NCBI GenBank assembly: GCA_050043265.1
Contig: JBHJIR010000010.1
Coordinates: 35,629-99,628 of the forward strand
Length of the DNA: 64,000 nt
Direction: 5' to 3'
Source: Pelagibius sp050043265
GTDB taxonomy: Bacteria > Pseudomonadota > Alphaproteobacteria > Kiloniellales > Kiloniellaceae
In this document: positions 16,314 to 25,400 of the stretch, piece after piece
Numbering within the stretch: the stretch's first letter is position 1
Layout: each line of letters begins with the position of its first letter
The notes under the pieces: model-generated
Told to the model about the DNA's origin: nothing
Seen by the model: the letters and a program-made list of their open reading frames with translations, nothing else
Databases searched by the model: none
Program-made: the position numbers and the translations under genes

Positions 16314-19300
16314 TCAGGCGCGGGCGGCTTCCTCCGCCTCACGGGTCACCGGATGGGCCAGGCGCTGCAGCATCTCGCGCGGCACCACCTGCCAGAAGCG
16401 GCGCTTCTCCGAACCCCAATCCAGCAGGATCTGCTGGGCGAAGGCCGACTGGGTTTCGCGCCAGTGCTCGCTGATCAGCTCGCGCAGCTGGGCTTCCCAG
16501 TACTCCGTCTCAACGCGCTGATGGATCACGCTGTCGGGGTTGATGCGCTCCGGCACCACGTTCTCGGCGTCGTAGATGAAGGCCATGCCGCCGGACATGC
16601 CGGCCGCGAAGTTGGCGCCGACTGGTCCCAGAATCACCACCGTGCCGCCGGTCATGTACTCGCAGCCGTTGGAGCCGCAGCCTTCGACCACCGCCACGGC
16701 CTCGGAGTTGCGCACGCAGAAGCGCTCGCCGGCCTGGCCGGCGGCGAACAGCTTGCCGGCGGTGGCGCCGTACAGCACCGTGTTACCGATGATGGTGTTC
16801 TCGTTGCTGGCCAGTGGGCTGGAGGTCAGCGGCCGCACCACGATGGTGCCGCCGGAAAGGCCCTTGCCGACGTAGTCGTTGGCATCGCCAAAGACTTCCA
16901 GCTTCAGGCCCTGCACCGCGAAGGCGCCGAGCGACTGGCCGGCCGAGCCGCGCAACCGCACGGTGATGTGGCCGGGATTCAGCCCCTTCATGCCGAAGCG
17001 CCGGGTGATCATCGACGACAGCTTGGTGCCGATCGCACGGTGGGTGTTGCGGATCGAATACTGCAGCTGCATCTTCTCGCCCACCTCGAACAGCGGCTTG
17101 GCGTCGGCGATGATCTGGGCGTCCAGCGTCTCCGGCACCTCGTTGCGGCCGATCAGCGTGCAGTAGGTCGGCAGTTCGCCGGCCTCCGCCTGCACCAGCA
17201 ACGGGTTGAGGTCCAGGTCGTCGAGATGCGCGGCGCCACGGCTGACCTGCTTCAGCAGGTCGGTGCGGCCGATTACCTCGTTCAGGCTGCGCACACCGAG
17301 GCGGGCGAGGATCTCGCGCACCTCCTCGGCCATGAAGCTGAACAGGTTGACCACCTTTTCCGGCGTGCCGGTGAACTTCTTGCGCAGCGCCTCGTCCTGC
17401 ACGCAGACCCCGACCGGGCAGGTGTTGGAGTGGCACTGGCGCACCATGATGCAGCCCATGGCGACCAGCGAGGCGGTGCCGATGCCGAATTCCTCGGCGC
17501 CTAGGATGGCGGCGATGACCACGTCGCGGCCGGTCTTCAGGCCGCCGTCGGTGCGCAGCGTCACATTGTGGCGCAGGCGGTTCAGGGTCAGCACCTGGTG
17601 CACTTCGGAAAGGCCCATCTCCCAGGGCACGCCGGCAAACTTGATCGAGGTCTGCGGCGAGGCGCCGGTGCCGCCAACGTTGCCGGAGATCAGGATGACG
17701 TCGGCCTTGGCCTTGGCGACACCGGCAGCGATCGTGCCGATGCCCGAGCGCGCGACCAGCTTCACGCAGACTTTTGCGTCCGGATTGATCTGCTTCAGGT
17801 CGTAGATCAGCTGCGCCAGGTCTTCGATCGAATAGATGTCGTGGTGGGGTGGCGGCGAGATAAGCATGACGCCAGGCGTCGAATGACGCAGCTTGGCGAT
17901 CATCTCGGTCACCGTGAAGCCGGGCAATGGACCGCCTTCGCCGGGCTTGGCGCCCTGGGCTACCTTGATCTCGATCTCGCGGCACTGGTTCAGGTATTCC
18001 GCCGTCACGCCGAAGCGGCCCGAGGCAACCTGCTTGATGGCCGAGTTCTCGTTGTCGCCATTCGCATGGGGGGTGAAGCGCGCCGGATCTTCGCCGCCCT
18101 CGCCGGAATCGGACTTGGCACCGATACGGTTCATCGCGATGTTGAGCGTGCCGTGCGCCTCCGGCGACAGCGCGCCCAGCGACATGCCCGGCGTGACGAA
18201 GCGCTTGCGCAGAGCGGTAATCGACTCGACCTCTTCGATCGCCACTGCTTCGATGGCGTCGACCTTGAAGTCCAGCAGATCGCGCAGGTTGCTCGGCGGC
18301 TGGCTGTGCACCGCCTCGGAGAACTTGCGGTAGGTGGTGTAGGAATCCGTCGCCACCGCGTGCTGTAGCGTGTGAATCAGCCCGGCTTCCCAGGCGTGGC
18401 TCTCGCCGCCGCGGCGATAGCGGTAGAAGCCGCCGACCGGCAGGGCGACGAAGTCCTCGCTCCAGGCGCGTTCATGCAGCGCCAGCACCTTTTCCTGAAT
18501 ACCCATCAGGTCGATGCCCGACAGGCGGCTCGGCATGGCCATAAAGAATTCGTCGACCAGGGTCCGCGACAGGCCGACCGCCTCGAAGTTGCAGCCGCCG
18601 CGGTAGGAGGAGATTACCGCGATACCCATCTTGGACATGATCTTCAGGAGGCCGTCATCGACCGCCTTGATGTAGCGCTGCACGCAATCTTCCAGCGTGT
18701 GGTCGCCGAACAGGCCCCGGCGATGGCGTTCGGCAATCGACTCCTGCGCCAGGTAGGCGTTCACCGTCGTCGCGCCGACGCCGCTCAGCACGGCGAAGTA
18801 GTGCGTATCGAGGCATTCGCCGGAGCGCACGTTCAAGGACACGAAAGTGCGCAGCTTCTGGCGCACAAGATGGGTGTGCACGGCGCCGGTGGCGAGGATC
18901 ATCGGAACGGCGACGCGCTCGGCACCCAGCGTTTCGTCGCTCAGCACCACGTGCTCGCAGCCTTCGCGAACGGCGTTCTCGGCCTCCTGGCGGATGCGGT
19001 CCAGCGCCTCGGCCAGCGCCGACTCGCCGCCGTCGGGCGCAAAAGTGCAGTCGATCTGCGATACGGTCTCGCCCATATGGGTGACCATCGCCTCGAATTC
19101 CGCATTGGACAGTACCGGCGAGTCGAGTTGCAGCAGGCGCAGCTGCGCCTCGTCCTCATCCAGAATATTGCCGAGGTTGCCCAGACGCGTCTTCAGGGTC
19201 ATCACCTGGCGTTCGCGCAGGGAGTCGATCGGTGGGTTGGTAACCTGGCTGAAGTTCTGGCGGAAGAAGTGATGCATGCCACGGTAGCGGTCCGACAGCA

Positions 19301-20903
19301 CAGCAAGGGGCGTATCATCGCCCATCGAGCCAAGGGCTTCCTTGGCCTCCTCGACCATCGGATGGAGGATCAGTTCCAAATCTTCCATGGTCAGGCCGTA
19401 GTTCAACTGGCGGCGGCGCAGGGCATCGCCTTCCCAGCGCGACGGCTCGCCATGATCAGGGCGCAGCAGGTCGTCGATCGAGGTGACGTTGACGATCCAT
19501 TCGCCGAAGGGCTTCTGGGCGGCGAGGTAATCCTTGATCTCACGGTCGTGGTAGAGCTTGCCCTCGTGCAGGTCGACGGCGAGCATCTGGCCCGGGCCGA
19601 GACGGCCCTTTTCGATGATGTTCTGCTCGTCGATGCGCACCATGCCGGTCTCGGAGCCGGCGAACAGCAGGCCGTCCTTCGTGATGGTGTAGCGCAGCGG
19701 GCGCAGGCCGTTGCGGTCGAGCCCGGCCACCGCCCCGCGCCCACCGACTACGCAGACCGCGGCGGGGCCGTCCCACGGCTCCATCACCGCGTTGCAGTAG
19801 CTGTAGAGGTCGCGGTGGGATTCCGGCATCGAGGGGTCCTGGCCCCAGGCCTCCGGGATCAGCATGGTCTTGACCATCGGCAGGTCGCGCCCGGCGCGGA
19901 CCATCAGCTCGGCGACCGCGTCGAGCGCGGCGGAGTCCGACAGGCCGGCGGAGATCACCGGCTTCAAGTCCTCGACGTGATCGGCGAAGGTTTCCGAGGC
20001 CATCCGGCACTCGTGCGCCTGCATCCAGTTCACGTTGCCCTTCAGGGTATTGATCTCGCCGTTGTGGGCGATGATCCGGAAAGGCTGCGCCAGGCGCCAG
20101 GTCGGGAAGGTGTTGGTCGAATAGCGCTGGTGGAAGATGACGAAGTTGGACGAGAAGCGATCGTCCAGCAGGTCAGGATAGAAGGTCGATAGCTGTTCGG
20201 CCAGGAACATGCCCTTGTAGATGATCGAGCGGCAAGACAGCGAACAGATATAGAAGTCCTGAATCGACTCCAACTCGGCCGCCTTTTCGATTCGGCGGCG
20301 GATGATGTAGAGGTCGATCTCGAACTGCGCGTTGGGAATGCCGCGCGCGTTGGCGATCATCACCTGTTCGATCTCGGGGCGTGTCACATTGGCCTTCTCG
20401 CCGACAATGTCGGTGTTCACCGGCACCTGGCGCCAACCGTAAATACGATAACCGAAGTTGAGGATCTCGCGCTCGACCAGCACGCGGCAACGCTCCTGCG
20501 CGCCGAAGTCGGTGCGCGGCAGGAACACCATACCGACCGCCAGGGTTTCGTTACCCGGCTCGTGGCCGGTGCGCGAGACGTGTTCACGGAAGAAGTCCTG
20601 CGGGATCTGCAGGTGTATGCCGGCACCGTCGCCGGTCTTGCCGTCGGCATCGACCGCGCCGCGGTGCCACACCGCCTTCAGCGCCTCGATGCCGGCGACC
20701 ACCACGTCGCGGCGCGGCGTGCCGTCCAGCGAGGCGACCAGGCCGACGCCGCAGGCATCGTGCTCGTCGGCCGGGTCATAGAGACCCTGGCTGGAGAGCC
20801 TTTGCGCATTGCGCTTCCAGGCGGCGACGAAGTCCTCGCCCGGGTCCCGGCCGGACGTGCCGGCAGACGCGCCGGCGAGCGGTAGAGAGCGTTGTTCCGT
20901 CAT
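16314..20903 (-). CDS. gltB: Glutamate synthase (NADPH) large subunit
   Basis: Makes two glutamates from glutamine and 2-oxoglutarate together with GltD. The 1529-residue product begins at ATG 20903 with GGGGGAGAAG upstream. A roughly 50-residue propeptide ends at DEHDA, exposing the catalytic Cys51 of the class II glutaminase domain (ACGVGLVASL). The FMN-binding synthase domain follows, with SPEAHGTLNIAMNRIGAKSDSGEGG. The 3Fe-4S cysteines are in VRQCHSNTCPVGVC. The C-terminal GXGXG beta-helix domain contains GCGSNGCEYMTGG. It lies 17 bp after gltD. Confidence 0.98.
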   Translation of the reverse strand: MTEQRSLPLAGASAGTSGRDPGEDFVAAWKRNAQRLSSQGLYDPADEHDACGVGLVASLDGTPRRDVVVAGIEALKAVWHRGAVDADGKTGDGAGIHLQIPQDFFREHVSRTGHEPGNETLAVGMVFLPRTDFGAQERCRVLVEREILNFGYRIYGWRQVPVNTDIVGEKANVTRPEIEQVMIANARGIPNAQFEIDLYIIRRRIEKAAELESIQDFYICSLSCRSIIYKGMFLAEQLSTFYPDLLDDRFSSNFVIFHQRYSTNTFPTWRLAQPFRIIAHNGEINTLKGNVNWMQAHECRMASETFADHVEDLKPVISAGLSDSAALDAVAELMVRAGRDLPMVKTMLIPEAWGQDPSMPESHRDLYSYCNAVMEPWDGPAAVCVVGGRGAVAGLDRNGLRPLRYTITKDGLLFAGSETGMVRIDEQNIIEKGRLGPGQMLAVDLHEGKLYHDREIKDYLAAQKPFGEWIVNVTSIDDLLRPDHGEPSRWEGDALRRRQLNYGLTMEDLELILHPMVEEAKEALGSMGDDTPLAVLSDRYRGMHHFFRQNFSQVTNPPIDSLRERQVMTLKTRLGNLGNILDEDEAQLRLLQLDSPVLSNAEFEAMVTHMGETVSQIDCTFAPDGGESALAEALDRIRQEAENAVREGCEHVVLSDETLGAERVAVPMILATGAVHTHLVRQKLRTFVSLNVRSGECLDTHYFAVLSGVGATTVNAYLAQESIAERHRRGLFGDHTLEDCVQRYIKAVDDGLLKIMSKMGIAVISSYRGGCNFEAVGLSRTLVDEFFMAMPSRLSGIDLMGIQEKVLALHERAWSEDFVALPVGGFYRYRRGGESHAWEAGLIHTLQHAVATDSYTTYRKFSEAVHSQPPSNLRDLLDFKVDAIEAVAIEEVESITALRKRFVTPGMSLGALSPEAHGTLNIAMNRIGAKSDSGEGGEDPARFTPHANGDNENSAIKQVASGRFGVTAEYLNQCREIEIKVAQGAKPGEGGPLPGFTVTEMIAKLRHSTPGVMLISPPPHHDIYSIEDLAQLIYDLKQINPDAKVCVKLVARSGIGTIAAGVAKAKADVILISGNVGGTGASPQTSIKFAGVPWEMGLSEVHQVLTLNRLRHNVTLRTDGGLKTGRDVVIAAILGAEEFGIGTASLVAMGCIMVRQCHSNTCPVGVCVQDEALRKKFTGTPEKVVNLFSFMAEEVREILARLGVRSLNEVIGRTDLLKQVSRGAAHLDDLDLNPLLVQAEAGELPTYCTLIGRNEVPETLDAQIIADAKPLFEVGEKMQLQYSIRNTHRAIGTKLSSMITRRFGMKGLNPGHITVRLRGSAGQSLGAFAVQGLKLEVFGDANDYVGKGLSGGTIVVRPLTSSPLASNENTIIGNTVLYGATAGKLFAAGQAGERFCVRNSEAVAVVEGCGSNGCEYMTGGTVVILGPVGANFAAGMSGGMAFIYDAENVVPERINPDSVIHQRVETEYWEAQLRELISEHWRETQSAFAQQILLDWGSEKRRFWQVVPREMLQRLAHPVTREAEEAARA

Positions 20904-20920
20904 GATCTTCTCCCCCGGCC

Positions 20921-22363
20921 CTACTCGGCCGCCACGGCGGCGGCGCCCGCCTTGGCCTGGATGTGCTTGTGAATTTCCTCTGCCGCGTCGCGCCCGTCGC
21001 GTACCGCCCACACCACCAGCGAGGCGCCGCGGACGATGTCGCCGACCGCGAAGACGCCGTCCAGCGAGGTCATCTTGGTCTTGAAATCGGCGGTGACGGT
21101 GCCCCAGCGGGTAACCTCCAGCCCTTCGGTGTCGAACAGCTTGGGCAGATCTTCCGGGTCGAAGCCCAGCGCCTTGATCACCATGTCGGCCTCCAGCGTG
21201 AAGTGCGACCCTTCGATGATCTGCGGCGTCTGGCGGCCGGTGGCGTCTGGCATGCCGAGGTGAACGCGCTGGGCGCGCACCGCCTGCACCACATCGTCGC
21301 CGAGGAAAGCCTCCGGCGCCGACAGCCAGACGAACTCGACGCCTTCCTCCTCGGCATTGGCGACCTCGCGCTGCGAGCCCGGCATGTTCTTGCGGTCACG
21401 GCGGTAGAGGCAGCGCACCGCCTTGGCCCCCTGGCGCACCGCGGTGCGCACACAGTCCATCGCGGTGTCGCCACCGCCGATCACCACCACCGCCTTGCCG
21501 TTGGCGTCGAGGGTGCCGTCGTCGAAGGCCGGCACATCGTCGCCCAGGCCCTTGCGGTTGGAGGCGGTGAGGAAGTCCATGGCTGGGAAGATGTTGCCCA
21601 GGCCGACGCCCGGCACCTTGATGTCGCGCGCCTTGTAGACGCCCGTGGCGATCAGCACGGCGTCGTGGCGCTCGCGCAGGGTGGCGAAGCTCTCGGCGCT
21701 GCCGATGTCGCAGTTGAGGTGGTACTGCACGCCGCCCTCGGCCAGCAGTTCGGCGCGCCGGCCGACAACTTCCTTCTCCAGCTTGAAGTTGGGGATGCCG
21801 TAGATCATCAGGCCGCCAACACGGTCGTAGCGGTCGTAAACGTGGACCTGGTAACCCTTGCGGCGCAGCTGCTCGGCGGCGGCGAGGCCACCGGGCCCGG
21901 CGCCGATGATGCCGACCGACTGGGCGCGTTCGCTCACCGGCTTCACCGGCTTCACCCAACCCTTTTCCCAGGCGGTGTCGGTGATGTATTTCTCGACCGA
22001 GCCGATGGTGACCGTGCCGTGGCCGGCCTGCTCGATCACGCAGTTGCCTTCGCACAGCCGGTCCTGCGGGCAGATACGCCCGCAGATCTCCGGAAAGTTG
22101 TTGGTCGACTGCGACATCTCATAGGCTTCCTGCAGACGGCCCTCGGCGGTCAGCATCAGCCAGTCGGGGATGTTGTTGTGCAGCGGACAGTGCACCTGGC
22201 AGAACGGCACACCGCACTGCGAGCAGCGCCCGGCCTGGTCGGTTGCCGCGGCGGGATCGTATTCGTCGTAGATTTCGTCGAAGTCGCGGCGGCGCACCTC
22301 GGCACTGCGCTTGTCCGGCATGGCGCGCGCAAGCTTTACGAATTTCAACATCCGGCTGGCCAT
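20921..22363 (-). CDS. gltD: Glutamate synthase small subunit
   Basis: Passes electrons from NADPH through FAD and two 4Fe-4S clusters to GltB. The 480-residue product starts at ATG 22363 (MASRMLKFVKL); GGGGAAC precedes it, and an upstream in-frame start at 22399 is less likely. N-terminal cluster cysteines are in CSQCGVPFCQVHCPLHN and ICPQDRLCEGNC. The FAD motif is GIIGAGPGGLAAAE, and the NADPH motif is VVIGGGDTAMDCVRTA. VFAVGDIVRGASLVVWA is the usual C-terminal motif. It is first in the gltD-gltB unit. Confidence 0.98.
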   Translation of the reverse strand: MASRMLKFVKLARAMPDKRSAEVRRRDFDEIYDEYDPAAATDQAGRCSQCGVPFCQVHCPLHNNIPDWLMLTAEGRLQEAYEMSQSTNNFPEICGRICPQDRLCEGNCVIEQAGHGTVTIGSVEKYITDTAWEKGWVKPVKPVSERAQSVGIIGAGPGGLAAAEQLRRKGYQVHVYDRYDRVGGLMIYGIPNFKLEKEVVGRRAELLAEGGVQYHLNCDIGSAESFATLRERHDAVLIATGVYKARDIKVPGVGLGNIFPAMDFLTASNRKGLGDDVPAFDDGTLDANGKAVVVIGGGDTAMDCVRTAVRQGAKAVRCLYRRDRKNMPGSQREVANAEEEGVEFVWLSAPEAFLGDDVVQAVRAQRVHLGMPDATGRQTPQIIEGSHFTLEADMVIKALGFDPEDLPKLFDTEGLEVTRWGTVTADFKTKMTSLDGVFAVGDIVRGASLVVWAVRDGRDAAEEIHKHIQAKAGAAAVAAE

Positions 22364-22422
22364 AGGCTCGTTCCCCAAAATCTCCGACCCAATCGTCACC
22401 CCGTCTTGGCCGCTCCCTTTTT

Positions 22423-22438
22423 TGGCACGCCGGTTGCC
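22423..22438 (+). promoter_or_regulatory. Consensus sigma-54 (RpoN) promoter
   Basis: TGGCAC, 5 bp, then TTGCC matches the -24/-12 consensus with the invariant GG and GC exactly 10 bp apart. It points rightward, away from gltD and towards uppP 330 bp on; the start of transcription would be near 22449. The gene for sigma-54 is in this window. Confidence 0.5.
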
Positions 22439-22583
22439 CCTCGGGGGCGGCGGGTGTCGGAAGCAGGCGACGGTTGTTGCCCCGCCGCCGTCTGCATCCG
22501 CGCCTTGCAGCAGGGCGCGGATCGCGATTGCGGGCGTCCGTCTATAGACGAAGAAACCGCAGCTTGCGAGGGGAAAATATCAA

Positions 22584-22606
22584 GTAGGTCAGTATTTATG
22601 ACCTAC
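22584..22606. promoter_or_regulatory. Perfect 8-bp inverted repeat, possible regulator site
   Basis: GTAGGTCA and TGACCTAC flank a 7-bp AT-rich spacer. The geometry suits a dimeric DNA-binding protein rather than a terminator. The regulator is not identifiable from the sequence. Confidence 0.4.
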
Positions 22607-22768
22607 GCGCTGCATCAGAATGGCAGCTTAGCGCGATTTGCGCCTATTCGCGAGGGATTTCGTTAAAAATAGTTCCGAAACAGGACTAATTTGCCGCATG
22701 GGAACGTTAACCAAGGGGTGCTATAAGCCGCGTCGCCGGTCCACCCGCTGCTAATTCGGAACCGCCTC

Positions 22769-23605
22769 TTGTCGCTCTTGCATGTTGTCATCCTGGCCAT
22801 CGTCCAGGGCATCACCGAATTTCTGCCGATCTCCTCTTCGGGCCATCTGGTGCTGACCTGGAAGGCCTTCGACGCCTTGCAAATGGCCGGAATCGAACAG
22901 GCCGAAACCGACCGCCTGACCCTGGATATCGGCGTCCACGTCGGCACCTTGGCCGCCGTCTGTCTCTACGCCTGGCGGGAAGTCGGCCAGATGGCCGGCG
23001 GCATGGCCCGCCTGATGATCGGCCGCTGGACGCCGGGCGCCCGCCTCGCCGCGCTGCTGGTGGTCGGCACGCTGCCACTGGTCGTCGTTGGCGGCCTGCT
23101 GAAAGACGACGTGACGGCCCACCTGCGCGACACCACCCTCGTCGCCTGGGCGACCATCGGCTTCGGCATTCTGCTGTACATTGCCGACCGCAGCACGCTG
23201 ACCTTCCGGCGCATCGAACACATGACCTTCGCCGCCGGCTTCCTGATCGGCCTGGCGCAGGTGCTGGCTCTGCTCCCCGGTACCAGCCGCTCCGGCATCA
23301 CCATGACGGCGGCCCGCTTCCTCGGCTTCGAACGGGTCGAGGCGGCACGCTTCTCGCTGCTGCTGGCCATCCCGGCGATCCTCGGCGCCGGCGCCCTGGC
23401 GGGCTACGACCTCTATAAGAGCGGCAACATGGTGCTCGGCTACGAAGTTGTCGTCGGCGCCGTGGTGTCCTTCGCGGTAGCGCTGCTGGCCATCGTGCTG
23501 ATGATTGGCTGGCTGCGCCGGGCGTCCTTCACGCCCTTCGTGATCTACCGCATCCTGCTCGGCGCGGCCCTTCTCTGGTGGGTCTACGGCGGTACGGCCG
23601 CCTAA
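22769..23605 (+). CDS. uppP: Undecaprenyl-diphosphatase (bacitracin resistance type)
   Basis: Integral membrane phosphatase that regenerates undecaprenyl phosphate for peptidoglycan and LPS synthesis. The 278-residue product starts at a TTG (22769), needed to include VILAIVQGITEFLPISSSGHLVL, the first signature; no in-frame ATG precedes it. The second signature is LALLPGTSRSGITMTAARFLGF (about residues 165-187). Eight hydrophobic segments are expected and seen. Its 3' end is duplicated immediately downstream (31-bp repeat). Confidence 0.96.
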   Translation: MSLLHVVILAIVQGITEFLPISSSGHLVLTWKAFDALQMAGIEQAETDRLTLDIGVHVGTLAAVCLYAWREVGQMAGGMARLMIGRWTPGARLAALLVVGTLPLVVVGGLLKDDVTAHLRDTTLVAWATIGFGILLYIADRSTLTFRRIEHMTFAAGFLIGLAQVLALLPGTSRSGITMTAARFLGFERVEAARFSLLLAIPAILGAGALAGYDLYKSGNMVLGYEVVVGAVVSFAVALLAIVLMIGWLRRASFTPFVIYRILLGAALLWWVYGGTAA

Positions 23606-23639
23606 CGGGTGGGTCTACAGCGGCGCGGCCGCCGAAGCG
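23578..23639. repeat. 31-bp tandem duplication at the uppP 3' end
   Basis: Two copies (23578-23608 and 23609-23639) both begin GTGGGTCTAC and differ at several positions. Copy 1 holds the last codons and stop of uppP. Copy 2 lies in the spacer before the convergent NDUFA9-like gene. Confidence 0.7.
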
Positions 23640-23644
23640 GCGGC

Positions 23645-24604
23645 TCAGGCCGGATCGCGGCTGCCGAAACGGCCCCCGAAACGACCGCCATCGCGGTAGC
23701 GTTCCAGATAGCCGGGGATCACCGCCTCCGGCGCCGTCGCCTCGATCCCAAGGTCCTTCAAGGTCAGTGCCCCTGGCGAGACCACGTTGTCGTGGCGCAG
23801 CAGGGTCACCTGGTCTCGGGTCAGCGGCGGCACCGGCAACCATTCCAGGAAGGCCGCCTGCAGTTTCGCCAGGGCGAAGGGCAGGCTGACCAGCTTGCGC
23901 CTCTTGCCGATCGTCTTCAGCAGCAGTTCCATCAGCGCCTTGAAGCTGTAGACCTTGGGCCCGCCCAGTTCATAGATCTTGCCGCGGCAGGCGGGGTCGT
24001 CCAGCGCCTTGACCACCGCCTGGGCGACGTCGCCGACATAGACCGGCTGGAACCGGGTCTTACCGCCGCCGATCAGCGGCAGCGCCGGGGAAAACCGCGC
24101 CATCTCGGCGAAACGGTTGAAAAAGCCGTCTTCCGGGCCGAACACCACGCTGGGCCTGAGAATGGTGGCACCTGGGAAAGCCGCCCGCACCGCCGCCTCG
24201 CCCTGGCCCTTGGAGCGGGCATAGGCCGCCGGGGCCTCCGGCGACGCGCCAATGGCCGAGATGTGCACCAGCGCGCTGACGCCGGCCTCGGCTGCGGCCT
24301 CGGCGATGGCCTTCGCCCCCGCGGCCTGCACCGCCTGGAAGCGCTGGCGTCCGCCCTCGAAGAGGATGCCGACCAGGTTGATCACCGCATCGGCGCCGGA
24401 AACCGCTACGGCAACCGCCGCGGGGTCCTGCACAGGGACGCAGAGCGGCACGATCTGGCCGATATCGCCCAGCGGCTTCAGGAACTTGGCTCGGCCCGGG
24501 TGGCGCACGGCGACGCGGACGGTCCAGCCGTCTCGCGCCAGGCGCTGCACTACATAGCGGCCGAGAAAACCGGAGCCGCCGAAAACCGTCACGATGCCGC
24601 TCAT
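23645..24604 (-). CDS. NDUFA9-like NAD(P)H-binding protein (complex I-associated type)
   Basis: A 319-residue atypical SDR starting at ATG 24604 (MSGIVTVFGG); a frame with 25 more residues exists upstream but would put extra sequence before the cofactor-binding strand. The NAD(P) motif is VFGGSGFLGRYVVQRL. Also seen are VNLVGILFEGGRQRF, HISAIGASPEAPAAYARSKGQGE and ILRPSVVFGPEDGFFNRF, all typical of the alphaproteobacterial NDUFA9/complex I subunit group. It may help respiratory complex I assembly or bind quinone-biosynthesis intermediates; the assignment is by family only. It is convergent with uppP. Confidence 0.9.
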   Translation of the reverse strand: MSGIVTVFGGSGFLGRYVVQRLARDGWTVRVAVRHPGRAKFLKPLGDIGQIVPLCVPVQDPAAVAVAVSGADAVINLVGILFEGGRQRFQAVQAAGAKAIAEAAAEAGVSALVHISAIGASPEAPAAYARSKGQGEAAVRAAFPGATILRPSVVFGPEDGFFNRFAEMARFSPALPLIGGGKTRFQPVYVGDVAQAVVKALDDPACRGKIYELGGPKVYSFKALMELLLKTIGKRRKLVSLPFALAKLQAAFLEWLPVPPLTRDQVTLLRHDNVVSPGALTLKDLGIEATAPEAVIPGYLERYRDGGRFGGRFGSRDPA

Positions 24605-24779
24605 GCCATTAATCCCATCAGATGCCAGGAAAGCCCCGGCCGGATAAGCCTGGGCGATATATACAAAGCCTGGGTTCAAGTTGACAGCCTCAATTGACCG
24701 CCTATCTTGGGCGGCACCCCGTTCCGGCAGTTCCCGGCCGGCGGCACATTCCCTTTGATTCTTATGACCGGAACACCGC

Positions 24780-25400
24780 GTGGCTTCTCCTGAAATTCAC
24801 CTGCACAAAGGCGACCTGCCGGATGGGCTCAGCCTGGGCACGGCCATCGCCATCGACAGCGAGACCATGGGCCTGGACCTGTCCCGCGACCGCCTGTGCC
24901 TGCTGCAGCTTTCCGCCGGCGACGGCGTCTGCCACCTGGTGCAGTTCGCCAAAGGCACATATGACGCGCCCAATCTGAAGGCGGTGCTGGCCGATCCCGG
25001 GATCACCAAGCTGTTCCACTTCGCCCGCTTCGACCTGGCGGCGATCCGGCGCTATCTGGGGGTGGATTGCACCCCGGTCTATTGCACCAAGATCGCCTCC
25101 AAGCTGATCCGCACCTATACCGATCGCCACGGCCTGAAGGATCTCTGCCGCGAGCTGCTGGGGGTCGAGTTGTCCAAGCAGCAGCAGTCGTCGGACTGGG
25201 GCGCCGCGGATCTGACTCCGGAACAACTCGCCTATGCCGCCTCCGACGTCTTGTATCTGCACGCCTTGCGCGCCAAGTTGGATGTGATGCTGGCGCGTGA
25301 GGGGCGTGACGGGCTCGCCAAGGCCTGCTTCGACTTCCTGCCCGCGCGTGCCGCCCTCGACATCGCCGGTTGGGACGAAATCGACATTTTCGCCCACTAA
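24780..25400 (+). CDS. rnd: Ribonuclease D-type 3'-5' exonuclease (single domain)
   Basis: A DEDDy exonuclease of 206 residues starting at GTG 24780 (MASPEIHLHKGDLP). The acidic residues are in AIDSETMGLDL (Exo I), HFARFDLAAIRRYL (Exo II) and YAASDVLYLHAL (Exo III with Tyr). Canonical RNase D is about 370 residues with two HRDC domains, which are absent here; the short form is usual in alphaproteobacteria. It probably trims tRNA or small RNA 3' ends. Confidence 0.92.
   Translation: MASPEIHLHKGDLPDGLSLGTAIAIDSETMGLDLSRDRLCLLQLSAGDGVCHLVQFAKGTYDAPNLKAVLADPGITKLFHFARFDLAAIRRYLGVDCTPVYCTKIASKLIRTYTDRHGLKDLCRELLGVELSKQQQSSDWGAADLTPEQLAYAASDVLYLHALRAKLDVMLAREGRDGLAKACFDFLPARAALDIAGWDEIDIFAH

Larger units (their letters stand above)
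22364..22768. other. 405-bp gene-free region between gltD and uppP
   Basis: No convincing reading frame lies here. It contains a consensus sigma-54 promoter facing right (22423-22438), a perfect 8-bp inverted repeat (22584-22606), and presumably the promoters of the divergent gltD and uppP genes. Space exists for a small RNA between about 22450 and 22760. Confidence 0.6.

Noticed and set aside
16272..20192. Long plus-strand frames opposite gltB
   Set aside because: They are shadows of gltB, whose motifs are unambiguous on the minus strand.
20904..21011. An upstream start for gltB inside gltD
   Set aside because: The ATG at 20903 has a strong ribosome binding site and gives the normal propeptide; the extension is gltD sequence in another frame.
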